From positions 392,610,674 through 392,674,673 of the forward strand of contig CM062289.1 in assembly GCA_031216915.1 (NCBI GenBank): a stretch of DNA of 64,000 nt, given 5' to 3'. Positions within the stretch are counted from its first letter, which is position 1. The number at the start of each line of letters is the position of its first letter. Below the pieces are notes generated by a model, which was given only the letters and a program-made list of their open reading frames with translations, was not told the DNA's origin and made no database searches. Shown in pieces: positions 11,207-21,935 of this stretch. A program made the position numbers and the translations under genes. The stretch is from Pictodentalium vernedei. Taxonomy: Eukaryota; Mollusca; Scaphopoda; Dentaliida; Dentaliidae.

Positions 11207-11920
11207 CAGGAACGTGGCTAGAAGTTTCCGGTTGGGAGGATGTAGGGTAGTGAATTTCCAACTAGGGGAGGGACCTGGAGGGGCAAACCCCCTCCCGGCC
11301 CCTCCCCGTATTTGGACATTCACTACCGAGAAAGATTTTGAAATGAAGCCATGAAAAGGGGCATAAAGTTGATTCTAGTAACTAAAATACCAACACATTT
11401 ATGATAGAATTATCAGGTTATTATTATTTGTTATTATTCTGGGAATTGAATATATACTAAACAAATGCTCAAGCTCAGAACTTTGAACAATTCACACTGT
11501 CATAACATTAAATTAGATCTTATGCGGGAATGATCAATTTCCGATGTTTTATCATTTTGTAACTGTGAGGATAACGATTTTACATGATGTGATTTTCCTG
11601 AAGTGATTTTTTTTTTATTATGATAAGTAAACATACTATAGAAATCTCGTACCGATTCACATCATGCATACTTATGAAGCGCGATATTGCATACACTAGT
11701 TGTAAATAGTAACAGTTAGATTTTGTCAGATTTGAAACCGAGTTGGAATTTGGGAAGTAAAGGAGACATCAGCATCGCCAAAGAAGCTCTAAAATCCAGA
11801 TAGATAGAATTTCCAACTACTCATGGCTTGCCCTCCGAATTTCCAACTGTAGGAAATTTTGGCCAGGATTGGGGGGGGGGGGTGACACTCCCCCACTCCC
11901 CTGTCGGCACATCCCTGGTG
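11207..11920. mobile_element. non-autonomous hAT-like element 1
   Basis: Direct 8-bp repeats GTGATAAT lie at 11199-11206 and 11921-11928. The ends CAGGAACGTGGCTAGAAG and CTGTCGGCACATCCCTG are imperfect inverted repeats. Inside is a C/G-rich inverted repeat near 11250-11330 around CCCCTCCC, plus a poly-G tract near 11873. The 8-bp duplication and CAGGG-type ends are hAT features. No transposase is present. Confidence 0.7.
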
Positions 11921-12355
11921 GTGATAATTCAAATAGAGAGAACTCTACCCCGTACTTGATTCGAAACGTCTGTTTCGCGTTTCACAGTCAGAAGCTTTCG
12001 ATGGTCACCAGTTACTAGCTCACACCTTCTTGTGACGGGCATATTGCACCCTGCCGCCGCCGCCGCCGCAAGGCAAACATTGTCACAGTTGGTAGATTTG
12101 AAGATAAAGGCTAATATTTATGACTTGTAAGGATAAAACTACTACGTACACTGCATTGACATCCACCAATCCACACCCGTACTCCTGACAACTAGGTGGC
12201 AAACGACCGCCAAGTGCTATATAGGTGTAATATTCCGCCAGTTTCAGGTCACTAACTTGTCGGTTCAACCTGGAAATAATACGCAAATAGCAAATAAGGA
12301 ATTGTGATGTTATGACACCGATACAAAACAGAGAGAGACAGAGAGACAAACACAC

Positions 12356-12360
<5 letters not shown>

Positions 12361-12448
<88 letters not shown>
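12361..12448. repeat. (GA)n microsatellite
   Basis: GA repeats with one interruption, preceded from about 12329 by imperfect GA and CA repeats. Confidence 0.95.
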
Positions 12449-12450
<2 letters not shown>

Positions 12451-12552
12451 ACAAGGATTCCACTGAGGCTGATCAGTGAACCACCTTACCGACTTGTATG
12501 CTTTTCATTTATGCAGAGCATTATGCTTACTGGAAACTGGAACGCTGCCATG

Positions 12553-12641
12553 AGGAGGAGGAGGAGGGGAGGAGGGGGAGGGAGAGGCGGAGGAGGAGGG
12601 GGAGGGGAGGAGGGGGTGGGTGGGTTTTCGGGGGGGAGGCT
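12553..12641. repeat. (GGA)n/G-rich purine tract
   Basis: All-purine GGA-type repeats with G runs on the plus strand. Such DNA can form triplex or quadruplex structures, which is inference only. Confidence 0.85.
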
Positions 12642-13175
12642 CGTGTCTTACTTCCACCCAAATATTCGTCAAATTTACAATATTTGGAAAAAATTGGAAA
12701 TTTCAGACAGGGCGCAAGTGGAAGTTTTCCAAACATGTATAGAATTTGGCCAAAATATGGTGTTTTCAGATTGAAAAGTAGTGAAAGTCCTCCAAATATT
12801 GATTGAAAAGTAATAAAAATCACCCCAAATAATGATTTGTAGTAGGAATTCGTGACTAGCGAGTACCTCAGGTGTTTAATTTACAGTCACTGTGGGGGTG
12901 TACTAATGCAGTTCTACATCTTGAAACCTGTAGTTGGAATATTTTGACTCAAGGGGTGGTGGGGGTTGCTAATGGAATTTTTCACTTGTTCGAAATTATG
13001 TGGTGGTAGTCGGAATTTTGCCGTCCACGGAGGTGCAATTGAAAATCTAAAGGTTGAAACCCCTCGTTCGGGACCTTTTAGCAACATCCCTGGATGTAAA
13101 CTCTTAACCAACCCAGTATTTTCCCGAATTTCTCATTAAATCAACCACGACTGTGTGAAGCAGCTATGACATGAT
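12642..13175. other. no gene seen
   Basis: Short direct repeats of TCCAAATATTGATTGAAAAGT type near 12770-12820. AGCAACATCCCTGGATG near 13080 resembles an hAT end, but I found no partner end. Confidence 0.4.
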
Positions 13176-13418
13176 TTAACCCTTTACCCAACGAATCGCC
13201 AGCATCCGCCCGCGTAATATGCAAATTCAGCAGTTGAAAAAAATATTATTTTTCAAAAAATTTCAACAAAACCATATCATATGACCCCTCGTTGGAACGA
13301 GCTCGTCGAGCTCGTTCCAACGAGGGGTCACATGATATGGTTTTGTTGAAATTTTTAAAAAAAATGATATTTAAAATAATAAATTTTGATATCGTCTGCG
13401 TTGGGTAAAGGGTTTTAA
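13176..13418 (+). mobile_element. TTAA hairpin MITE, subfamily A
   Basis: TTAA at 13176-13179 and TTTTAA at the right end, so two bases were gained. Termini are CCCTTTACCCAACG and GTTGGGTAAAGGG. The core is CCTCGTTGGAACGAGCTCG with its exact complement. Confidence 0.85.
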
Positions 13419-13494
13419 CGAGTAATTCAATATTGCGTTGCATAAAAAAAATCATTTACTAGTAGAAGACTACTCCTCTTTATGGAGCTATAGT

Positions 13495-13721
13495 TTAACT
13501 GGTTGAGGGTTAGATTATTTTGGGTGGTCTGAATTTGTTTTTCAAAATGTTTTATTACAAATTATGGGAGAGTTCCCACAGGCACTCTCCAATAATTTGT
13601 AATAGAACAAACTTAAAAAACAAAATAGTATTGCGTTTGACTGAACATGAAACATGAACAAGGAAAATACTGGTTTTTGCTCTGGTACCCTGAAAGTGGT
13701 TTCTAGCACTCAACCAGTTAA
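13495..13721. mobile_element. TTAA hairpin MITE, family K, copy 1
   Basis: TTAA flanks both sides. The ends CTGGTTGAG and CACTCAACCAG are inverted. The central hairpin at about 13553-13605 has arms TTACAAATTATGGGAGAG and a diverged complement. Other copies are at 33316, 46939 and, without ends, 59237. Confidence 0.75.
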
Positions 13722-13883
13722 CAAGAGCCAGAATGCTTGGCGAGAGGGTATTTTTGTTCTGGGCTGGAAAATCCACCTGCTGCGGCCAAAGAGTTAAAAA
13801 CCTCATTCTCTAATTTAAAAACCTTATTCTCTGATTCAAAAACCTTATTCTCTAATTCTCTAATACAGTTTTTTTCGTGTTCT

Positions 13884-14127
13884 TTAACCCTTTACCCAAC
13901 ATATCGGCCAAAACCAGGCAGCGCTATTCACAAAACTTACCATTCAATTTCATTTTTTTTGTCTCCAAAACGTAGCTTATGATCCCTCATTGGAACGAGC
14001 TCTCTGAGCTCGTTCCAATGAGGGGTCATAAGCTATGTTTTTGTCGCAAAAAATGAAAAAAAAAATTAGTTATTCAATAATTTAATTTGCAAGTGTCTTC
14101 TGCCTGTCGTGTTAGGTGAAGGGTTAA
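13884..14127 (+). mobile_element. TTAA hairpin MITE, subfamily B
   Basis: TTAA at both ends. CCCTTTACCCAAC and GTTAGGTGAAGGG termini. Core CCTCATTGGAACGAGCTC and complement; both arms carry the CATTGG/CCAATG variant rather than CGTTGG/CCAACG. The A-rich arms read GTAGCTTATGA, a variant of CATAGGTTATGA. Confidence 0.8.
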
Positions 14128-14169
14128 AACCTATCAACTATTTGTATTCGGTTGACTATTATAATAACA

Positions 14170-14800
14170 CTTTAGCCGGCCACTGATTTGTCGCGGTACT
14201 CAGGAGAGAAGGCCCTAATTAGCCCTGTGCTCCCAAATGCCTCCTTATCCCCACGCCTCTTCTGTCCTCCCAACACTCAGAGACGAACTACTTGATGGCA
14301 TCCCGAACCCCATACTTCCCAGTCTCTCCGATAAGCATACAAGCCCTCTCCTATGTGTCACCAACTAACCACTTATCATTCATTCTTCCACCCCACTTCA
14401 CCATCATAATCCCAAGGAATCTTATTCTGTTTGACTGGTATTTTGTACATTCTATTAGGAAGTGTTCCAGGGTCCCCAGTACGCCTAAATTACACATTTC
14501 ACACTCCTTTTCTTTCCGATTCCCCCCTTAAACTCCAGCGACCGGGTCCTCATCTTGAACAGCAGCGACCGTCCCCCAAGGTCCCATCTAGGTGCTCTAC
14601 AACCCCCCCCCCCCCCCCTTTCACAGTTAGTTTATTCGTGTGGTTTCGTTGGATGCCTCTTCTCGTAATGTTTATGTTTATCCCTAAATACTCGAAGTCA
14701 TATTTCTCTCCCATCCGACCTCCCGGAATACAGAACTCTCCCACTTCATTCCACTTTACGACACACGGGAAAAACTTTGCTTTTGCTTTGACCAAAGACC
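14170..14800 (-). pseudogene. LINE fragment: reverse transcriptase C-terminal region
   Basis: On the minus strand the translation runs through a thumb segment with EYLGININITRRG (14795 towards 14650), a poly-G-disrupted part, then a knuckle-like region containing ECEMCNLGVLGTLEHF and IECTKYQ, and the 3' end CGCGACAAATCAGTGGCCGG followed by an ATT-rich tail. The same 3' end occurs at 24.5-25.05, 35.4 and 44.9 kb and, in longer form, at 55.8-60.6 kb. Frameshifts and a C/G run make it non-functional. The family is assigned only to non-LTR retrotransposons. Confidence 0.75.
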
Positions 14801-14807
14801 CATTCTA

Positions 14808-14877
14808 ACAGTTGATACTCTCATTATATACTGACCGATTTATAAATCGGTCAGTATATTATGAGGGTATCAACTGT
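14808..14877. repeat. 70-bp hairpin, single copy here
   Basis: Arms ACAGTTGATACTCTCAT, ATATACTGACCGATTTA and the near-perfect complement. It abuts the LINE fragment. No related copy or target duplication was found. Confidence 0.65.
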
Positions 14878-15150
14878 AAAAATGACAATTGATGAGAGAA
14901 TACAATGCTGTTAGTCAATAAATGGAAAGAAACAAAATACATTTGAATTCCCGATAATGATCATTGAATGCACAAAATTATGTCCCTTTCCTGGACAAGA
15001 GAGTGATAAAAATTTATTTATTTTAAGGAACCGGAAATGAATCTAGTTATTCTTTATTTTGCCTCAACACACGCAGTTTTATTGAAAGTGTCGGCCCAAA
15101 ATAGTACCTTGAATACGGACCTCCGCTGACTAAACGGTCATCATTAAGTT

Positions 15151-15384
15151 TTAACCCTTCGAGGCCGTTTTTTCCGGCTCAGTAACACGATACGTCAAAA
15201 TTTCATGACGTTGGGTGGTTGATAAGTTAATGTGTCGGGTAGACCAATCAATATTTTCAACGTGCAGCCCCAAGGCTGCACGTTGAAAATATTAATTGGT
15301 CAACCTCCAGATAATGAATATGGACTCTTCCAATTGCTACCATTGAACTGACATGGAAGATACCACCAGATTTCAAATGGTTAA
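15151..15384. mobile_element. TTAA hairpin MITE, family E, copy 2
   Basis: TTAA at 15151-15154 and 15381-15384. Ends CCCTTCGAGG and TTTCAAATGG are only loosely inverted. The central hairpin (about 15243-15302) has arms ACCAATCAATATTTTCAACG and complement. The right flank GGAAGATACCACCAGA is shared with copies 1 and 3. Confidence 0.75.
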
Positions 15385-15525
15385 AAAACAATTATTTTTC
15401 TCTTTTAATAAGTGGAGTTGGAATAACGTCAGAATCCAGTTACACTATCTATCTAAATAGTTAAATAAAGTAAGCTGAAGAATAAAAGCGAAGAAAATTC
15501 TTTCATGTTCTTTTTTGTCGATGAT

Positions 15526-15884
15526 TTATTTATTTATTGGTGTTTAAGGTCACATATTTATGCACAATGAATGGCTAATCATGACCGCGACAGTTTTACG
15601 GGTGGAGGAAGCCGGAGTACCCGGAGAGAACCACCGAGCAACGGCGAGCAACTGTCAGCTCCCCAACATACGAACTCCACACAAGCAGGGTTAGCATTGG
15701 TTGGAGACAAGTGCACCATCGACGTGCTGTACGCCTTAGTACACAACGCCACTGTGCCCCCACGCGGGCAATGGAGATCAAGTGTCTTGCCCAAGGACAC
15801 AACGCGGTTGCCGCAGGTGGGATTCGAATCGAGGGTCTCTCGGCTTGCAGCCTGCACCTCTTCCTACTGAGCCACCGCGCTCCC
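15526..15884 (-). mobile_element. tRNA-headed SINE with perfect 14-bp target duplication
   Basis: TTTTTGTCGATGAT lies at 15512-15525 and 15885-15898. On the minus strand the head has an A box (TGGCTCAGTAGG) and a B box (GATTCGAATCCC), then GTTGTGTCCTTGGGCAAG, the body ending in the CTCCGGCTTCCTCCACCC block, and an AAATAAATAAAT tail. The exact duplication implies a fairly recent insertion. It would depend on LINE enzymes for mobility and on RNA polymerase III for transcription. Confidence 0.9.
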
Positions 15885-15925
15885 TTTTTGTCGATGATAT
15901 TAAAGATTCAAAAGTTACAAATTTT

Positions 15926-16056
15926 CAAATGGTATAGCGGGGGTTCGAATCCACGCCGAGACTGAGTGGTGTGCATGGTTTAGTACAGTTTCGCTAACGT
16001 GTTGGTGCCGATAGAAACGCTCTCGGCGCAGGTTCGAACCCCTGCTATGTCATTTG
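15926..16056. repeat. inverted repeat with B-box-like arms
   Basis: AGCGGGGGTTCGAATCCACG and its diverged complement CGCAGGTTCGAACCCCTGCT face each other across about 65 bp. GGTTCGAAYCC matches the tRNA B box, but I find no A box or cloverleaf, so it is not called a tRNA gene. Confidence 0.5.
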
Positions 16057-16344
16057 CAATATAATCAGCGTCCCTTCTTGACCATTCATCACATGGGAAA
16101 ATTGAAAACGAGATGTTCTCCTTTTTTACCAGTGAAGTGCAGTATGTGAAATTAAGTGATGCAATCTTCCATAATCGATACTTACAAATTTTCAGCTGTC
16201 GATCGTAGAAAAAACTATAAAAAATGGATGTCATGGACTTGTGTTTTAAATTAAAAATAAAAAAAGACGATTTTTCCTAGGTTTGTAAGTCAAGATGAGG
16301 TATTACAGACAGATGCGGTTTATAACAAATGATACGATAATACG

Positions 16345-16701
16345 TTTTATATACTTTTCATTGGGGTTTAACGACACTTTTGACAGCCAGGGTCACTTCG
16401 TGCCGAACAGTTTTACGGGTGGAGGAAGCCGGAGTATCCGGAGATAACCACCGATCATCGGCGAACAGCTGCCAGACTCACCAACGTACTAACTCCGCAC
16501 AAGCAGTGTCAGCATTTGTTGAAGATGAATGCACCATCGATGAGCAGTACGCCTTGGTACACAGCGCCACTGTGTCCCACGTGGGCAATCGGGATTAATA
16601 GCCCTGCCCAAGGGCACAACGCAGTTACCCATGGTGGAGTCGTACCGTGGACCTTTCGGTTTTAATTCCAACGCCGTAACCACTGAGCCACCGAGCTACC
16701 A
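16345..16701 (-). mobile_element. tRNA-headed SINE, older copy
   Basis: GATAATACG flanks both ends (16336-16344 and 16702-16710). On the minus strand it has TGGCTCAGTGG, a decayed B box, GTTGTGCCCTTGGGCAGGG and the shared body. The tail block GTCGTTAAACCCCAA matches the SINE at 21936 rather than the one at 15526, so at least two 3' ends exist. Confidence 0.8.
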
Positions 16702-16829
16702 GATAATACGGCTTTGTGTAATTCTTCGTTCTCGGGGAGTCTCGGGCCATATAAAAAAATGCGTTTGATTCTCGAGCAATTAATTTTTCAAAATCAAGGA
16801 GGGAGGGAGGCTTTTAATTTTTCATTTGT

Positions 16830-16890
16830 TTACTGCTTGAGTCCTGGAAACCCATATTTGGGCTCTATTCGTAGGTGCAGGCACTACACC
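16830..16890. mobile_element. left-end fragment of family K
   Basis: TACTGCTTGAGTCCTGGAAA and ATATTTGGGCTC match the left end of the K element at 33316. It stops where family E copy 3 begins, so E may have inserted into it. Confidence 0.45.
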
Positions 16891-17128
16891 TTCAACCATT
16901 GAACCCGAAGGACCGCTTTTTCGGTCCAGGGTCGTGATATAACCTGACTTCATTAAGTAGGTAGTTGCTCGGGGAATTTGTATGATAGACCAATCAAGAT
17001 TTTCAACGTGCAGCCCCAAGCCTGCACGTTGAAAATATTGATTGGTCTTCATCGAAGTAACGAGAATAGACTTCCAATTAATCACACTGAACTGGCGTGG
17101 AAGATACCACCAGGGTTCACATTGTTAA
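16891..17128. mobile_element. TTAA hairpin MITE, family E, copy 3
   Basis: TTCA at the left (one change from TTAA) and TTAA at 17125-17128. Ends CCATTGAACCC and GGGTTCACATTG are inverted. The hairpin at about 16986-17046 is nearly perfect, including ATTTTCAACGTGCAGCCC and complement. Confidence 0.75.
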
Positions 17129-18480
17129 ATGTTACATATTATGTGTATGTGATTCACGACATCTTTGAAGTGAATTTATTTTATCTGTATGGATTTGCCT
17201 TGTAAAGATTTATGTGAGAATGACTATAGGTATCGCTGAACTAAATATTTGAATTAGAGTTACCCGCCTTGAAATGTTGCATACTTGGAAAATATATTGT
17301 TTCAATAAACATTTGAAACATTCTATTGACATCTTGCATTATTGTTGAATATTCCCGATACAAAAGAGCTTGATTTGATGACTTTAAGACCTAAAAAATA
17401 CAATTTACTTTTCGTGTGATTTTTGTGGGAAATTCCCTGAAAAATATGTGCAAATATGGCCGGTACTTCCCTTCGTGTCATTTTTTCTCTCTTATTTGTT
17501 GCATGACCCCCTACTTCGGGTCAGAATTAGTTGTCTGAAGGGCTATACTTGACAAAGATATTTGAATGCCAAAATTAAAGTTATGCGATCATATTTTTGT
17601 CGCCTGAACCTTATAATGGTGGCCTACGGGGAAATATTTAGTTCTGTGATACCTATAGCTAAATCGTAACAAGGCAAAGATATGTAAACAAATTTTGGCA
17701 GCCAAGACAAATTTTGCACTCTACCAGTTAATAAAGAAATATCAAATACATTTGTGTTTGTGTTTAGCTACATTTATGCATCTTTCTCGAAAATAAATAC
17801 CGTCCGCATAATATTTGAGTTATTTTTTTGTGGAACATAGCAAACTGAATGTTTGCAAAACAATTACAATGAATTATAATGAACAGACTCTTTATTTTAA
17901 TCATGATTACACGTGCAAATAAATATACATCAATCAAAAAACGGCAAAATTTCAAAGTCTCACGATTTCTCACTAATTTTGAAAAACATAACAAGCCAAT
18001 AAAAACGTTCAACGAGGGGGTTTAATTTCAATGAGGGTTTGCTGAAGAACCAAAATCATATTTTGTTGTCTAATTTGACAGATAGTATAGCACTGTATAC
18101 GTCATGTTAAAAATACCTTGATCGTCCAACAGGTGCCGTGTATATTTCGTTTGCAAACACGACTATGGCAGCAACTGCAAAAATTAGTAGTCTGGTAAAT
18201 TTGAGGTATGACATTCTGAAAAAATAAATAATACACTCATTTCAGCTCAAGTGGGTTCCAGTGACTTGATGAATAAGAAAATCTTCTAGGGTGCCAGAAC
18301 GCACTGAAAATTTCAGAACAAGCAATGTTTTTCATTTTTAAAAGGATGTCACCCATACAACTTCTCTTACCTTTCCACAGATCTCCACACAACTGGATTG
18401 GCGGAGCGTCAGCGAAAAACGTCGCAGCTGAAACTACCACCCTGAAAGCAATCACCATGGTTACTCCTCCTCTCAATAAC
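17129..18480. other. no gene seen; family K fragment
   Basis: AT-rich and unassigned apart from about 17515-17733, where TCGTAACAAGGCAAAGAT and TTTTGCACTCTACCAGTTAA match the right half of family K. Confidence 0.45.
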
Positions 18481-18546
18481 GTTTGATGACGTGAAAACTG
18501 TTAGGACGTGACTTATCACAACGTAGCAGCTTTCACATCATCAAAC
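18481..18546. repeat. family J hairpin, bare copy
   Basis: GTTTGATGACGTGAAAACTG faces CAGCTTTCACATCATCAAAC. It is 66 bp with a decayed centre. The J flanks seen at 5.1 and 45.1 kb are not evident here. Confidence 0.6.
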
Positions 18547-18559
18547 ATCAAACGAAACC

Positions 18560-19830
18560 TAGTTACACGGTATCAACTTTCCAGTCCCGGCTCTTGTTTT
18601 TTTGTTGTGGGGGCAGTTTTAGTTCATCCATCATTTTTGTCATACACCCCTCTTCTCTTGATTTATAGTTTTTCGTGATAAAACTTGCACCGCCTTCTTT
18701 GTGTGCTTTCAAGCTTTGTGATCTCTTACTTTGCGTATGGGTCCCAGATGATAGCCCCATATGCCATTAACGCTCTTACGAGTACAATATAGGCTGTTCT
18801 TCGGCATTCCTCGGACAGTGTTGGAGGTTTCTGCGGAGAAATCAGAGAGTGGAGTTTGCCTTTTTGCTTACATTGTTGATGTGTTCTTTCCATTTAAGAT
18901 CTTCCTGTATTTGTAGGTCGATGTAAGGATTAGATGGAGCATGTTCTAGTATGTGGACGTTTAGAGTATAGAATCGATGACTTTTTCCTCCGATGCTCAG
19001 AATGTAGCATTTCTGGCGTTAAAGCACTCTTCTCGGTCTGATACCCATTTCTCCGGACAAAATAGGTCGTTTTGTAGGGTGGTGTGGTCACTCATGCTGT
19101 TTATTTTCCGGTAAATAAGCAGTCGTCAGCAAATAGCCCCACTGGTGATTTTACTGAGTTTGGGAGATCGTTGATGTGGCATTACAAAAGTATCGGATTC
19201 AGGACAGTTCCTTGAGGTACACCTGAGTCAACGGTTGCTTCATTCGAGAATTGCCCTTCTAGAGCTACTCACATTTCTCCTTTCACTGAGGAATGTCGTG
19301 AACCATGCCTGTAGCGATTCTCTGATTCCGTATTGCTCTATTTTATGTCATGTGGGACTGTGTCGAATGCTTTGGAGAAGTCCAGTATGGCAATAAAGAC
19401 TTGTTTGCCTTGGTTGAATGATTGTAATACACCGTGGTTTATGAATGCAAGCTGTGCGAGTTAGTACTTTGTACTTCTCCAGGTGTTTCAGCATATGTCT
19501 ACAGATTAAGTGTTCGAGCAGCTTACATGACACTGAGGTTAGGGATACTGACCTATAATTCTGCTAGGTGCTTATCTCCTGTTTTGAATATGCAGGATAT
19601 ATTTGCGTTGATCCAGTCGTTTGGTAGGGGTACCATGGTCTATCGAGTTCTGAAATATGATTGACATTGATGGAGCGAGATGGACTGCACACTGTTTCAG
19701 TACTCTATATGGAGTATTATCTGGACCCTATGCTTTTGCAAGATTGATGTTTTTAAGTAAGTTTGCCTCTGTCTTGGTTGACTTTAATGGGTGGTATGGT
19801 TTGATGGACATGAGTTGGTGACTTAAGCAG
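18560..19830 (-). pseudogene. CR1/Jockey-like LINE reverse transcriptase, decayed
   Basis: On the minus strand, read from 19830 down: a stretch matching NYRSVSLTSVSCKLLEHLIC (about 19560-19500), then AILDFSKAFDTVPHDIK (about 19395-19340), VPQGTVL with INDLP, SPVGLFADDCL (about 19150-19110, the catalytic DD intact) and LVRALMAYGAIIWDPYAK (about 18790-18730). These follow the order of reverse transcriptase fingers, palm and thumb in the Jockey/CR1 group. Multiple stops and frameshifts break it, and no endonuclease is visible. It is unrelated in sequence to the LINE at 55.8-60.6 kb. Confidence 0.85.
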
Positions 19831-20724
19831 AGTGCTTATATTTTCCCTCATGAAAACTGATAGGAACTGTGTGATTAGGATCCGAACTGTTTGATAAAGT
19901 ATCTAAAAGTACACCCCACTTCACCCGAATCCATTCATATTCGTGAGCACAACTTACGCACCTAGAATTTCAAATGGGGTCCCATCACTTAAAATGGAGG
20001 CCGACCGGAAACATGAAAGTAATAATTATGCGAATGCACAAGGCACTACGTGTCGACATGGTAATGACGTCCCTACACTACCGCTCATGTGCGTTACTAT
20101 AACAACTTAGTGTCCTTATTTTGCACCGCGACATACCATTTCCATTTCTAGGATTCTAGGATTCTAGAATTCCAATTCTAGTGTCCCAATAAGATATCCC
20201 CCAAACTGGAATTACATGAGACCGTGCCATGCTACCCAAATCTATAACTATGTGAAAGGATCTATTTATCCGGACAATACTTACTGAAAAAGAAACCTTC
20301 AAAATTGCAGAAACCTCCTAATTTGTGTGAATGCCACCTACAGATATGACCATTGTGTTAGGTTTTATACTGCCTTTGCTACTGTGTCGAACATCGATCC
20401 GAAGATTTTATTCGACGTTGAAATCGATCACCTGATTCCGGGTCGACATCGAGTCGGCTTCCTGAATCGAATATTTTCGAATCGGGTAACTCACTATTTT
20501 TCACGAAGGTAGGATGGGTGCCGGAATCAAGCTGCATAAATGGTTGACCTTTACGTTTTCGGTTCAATCGGATTCTCGGTATGCTTGTCAGCCCTGCAAG
20601 TCTCATTGTTACAATACTACTCATAAAGCGGAGCGGAAATCCCCTTTTCCACTTAATAAGTACTGTTGTAGTATTGTAACTTGTCATGGGTTCAAAATAA
20701 AAATAATATAATTGAATTTCCCCA
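19831..20724. other. no gene recognised
   Basis: Contains a short local repeat of TCTAGGATTCTAG type near 20150-20180. Open frames of 60-100 codons lie on both strands here, but none has a recognisable domain. Confidence 0.4.
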
Positions 20725-21350
20725 TCCCTGACTTAGCTCGTCATGGGATTTTCGGTAAAGTTATGTCTCTTGAAATTATTGGATGAGCGAGAAACGAGCA
20801 ATTAATTGAAGCAAATAATTGTTAAGGAAACACCTATGAAATTAGTAGAAAATAAACCAAGTTTCCTTTTGTTACTTTTAATAAACGAAAACAACAGGCG
20901 GTGTCTGTATTATACGTCACAATGCGCACACTGTTGATATAATTGAGGAGATAAAAAGTTTCGGAACATCAAAAAATGGTGAAAACGGCATTTTCTTATT
21001 CTTAAATTGGTTTCAACAGAGAACAATAGTCAAACTCTCAAACAGATTGCGAAAAATTGTAAAAAGCCGGCTTCTGTATTCTTATACTACGTCGCCCGAG
21101 TGCAAGAATGTTCTATGTCCCTATGGGACATAGAACATTCTAGCACTCAGGCGACGACTTTTCTACAGAAAAATATCAGAAGTTTGTGAAGTGAAGCGCA
21201 CATCGATGATACAAATTCGCTAACATTCCGAAATTTCAATTTTTATTTGAAATTCCCACCCCCTTAGTGTTAAATTTACTAATAGCTTTCAGAAATTAAA
21301 GGGAGCTAACTTTCCGGTAAATATCTTTCATTGATGAAAATTGTCAGCCA
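20725..21350 (+). mobile_element. long repeat family C, copy 3
   Basis: Starts near CCCATCCCTGACTTAGC and runs through TTTCCTTTTGTTACTTTTAA, ATTCTTAAATTGGTTTCAAC and AGAACAATAGTC to GAAAATTGTCAGCCATG. The right hairpin arm and following segment are missing. It carries the 67-bp hairpin at 21090. The frame is not obviously coding in any copy. Confidence 0.7.
21090..21156. mobile_element. CGTC-GACG hairpin, copy D4, inserted in family C
   Basis: A 67-bp hairpin, CGTCGCCCGAGTGCAAGAAT to ATTCTAGCACTCAGGCGACG. Left flank ends TATACTA and right flank begins ACTTTTCTACAG. In the C copies at about 32424 and 62640 the same place reads continuously (TATACTACTCTAC and CACCACTCTAC), so the hairpin is an insertion with a probable ACTA duplication, now ACTA/ACTT. 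Confidence 0.85.
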
Positions 21351-21637
21351 TGTAGTTAGGGACACATCTAGGCTGATTGTTAACTTTTTATCTAACACAG
21401 CTACATCATGACACTTGCAAAAATAATTTCTTGAACTAAACTTTTCATTTTTTTTTACCCGAAAACATAATTGATGACCCCTAATTGGCATGGGCGATTT
21501 GATGAATAGCATTGTACGAATATGGTTGATGCGTTTGGGAAATTGTTAAAACTAAACCAAGGGGACCTTTGCACGGTGTGAAAAAAGTTTTGATAGAGTT
21601 TTTGCTTGTTCGTGAAGAGACTTCGGCTATTCACCAT
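21351..21637. other. no gene seen
   Basis: Unassigned sequence between family C and a subfamily A element. Confidence 0.4.
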
Positions 21638-21859
21638 TTAACCTTTTACTCAACGCACACAACCAAAAAAATTATTATTTTAAATATTATTTGGTTAAAT
21701 CATAAAAAAATATTTCACCCAAACCATATCATGTGACCCCTCATTAGAACGAGCTCATTGGGGTTTTGTTGAAATTTTTTAGAAACAATAATCTTTTTTC
21801 AACTGCTCAATTTGTAAATTTTCCGTCTAATGTGACAGATTCGTTAGGTAACGGGTTAA
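21638..21859 (-). mobile_element. TTAA hairpin MITE, subfamily A, hairpin half deleted
   Basis: TTAA at both ends and CCATATCATGTGACCCCTCA on the left, but after GAACGAGCTCATTG the second half of the core palindrome is missing and sequence resumes at GGTTTTGTTGAAA. This is what deletion of one arm of a hairpin would leave. Confidence 0.7.
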
Positions 21860-21935
21860 CAACGAAAAAACATCTGCGTCGAATAAGCCTACACTTAAAT
21901 TTCATGATTTTCTATAATATTTAATCATGTTTGGT

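Noticed and set aside
12083-12463. 126-codon frame on the minus strand with long SLSLSL run
   Set aside because: It is a translation of the (GA)n microsatellite.
15926-16056. Possible tRNA gene
   Set aside because: Only B-box-like GGTTCGAACC motifs in inverted arms. No A box, anticodon arm or acceptor pairing.
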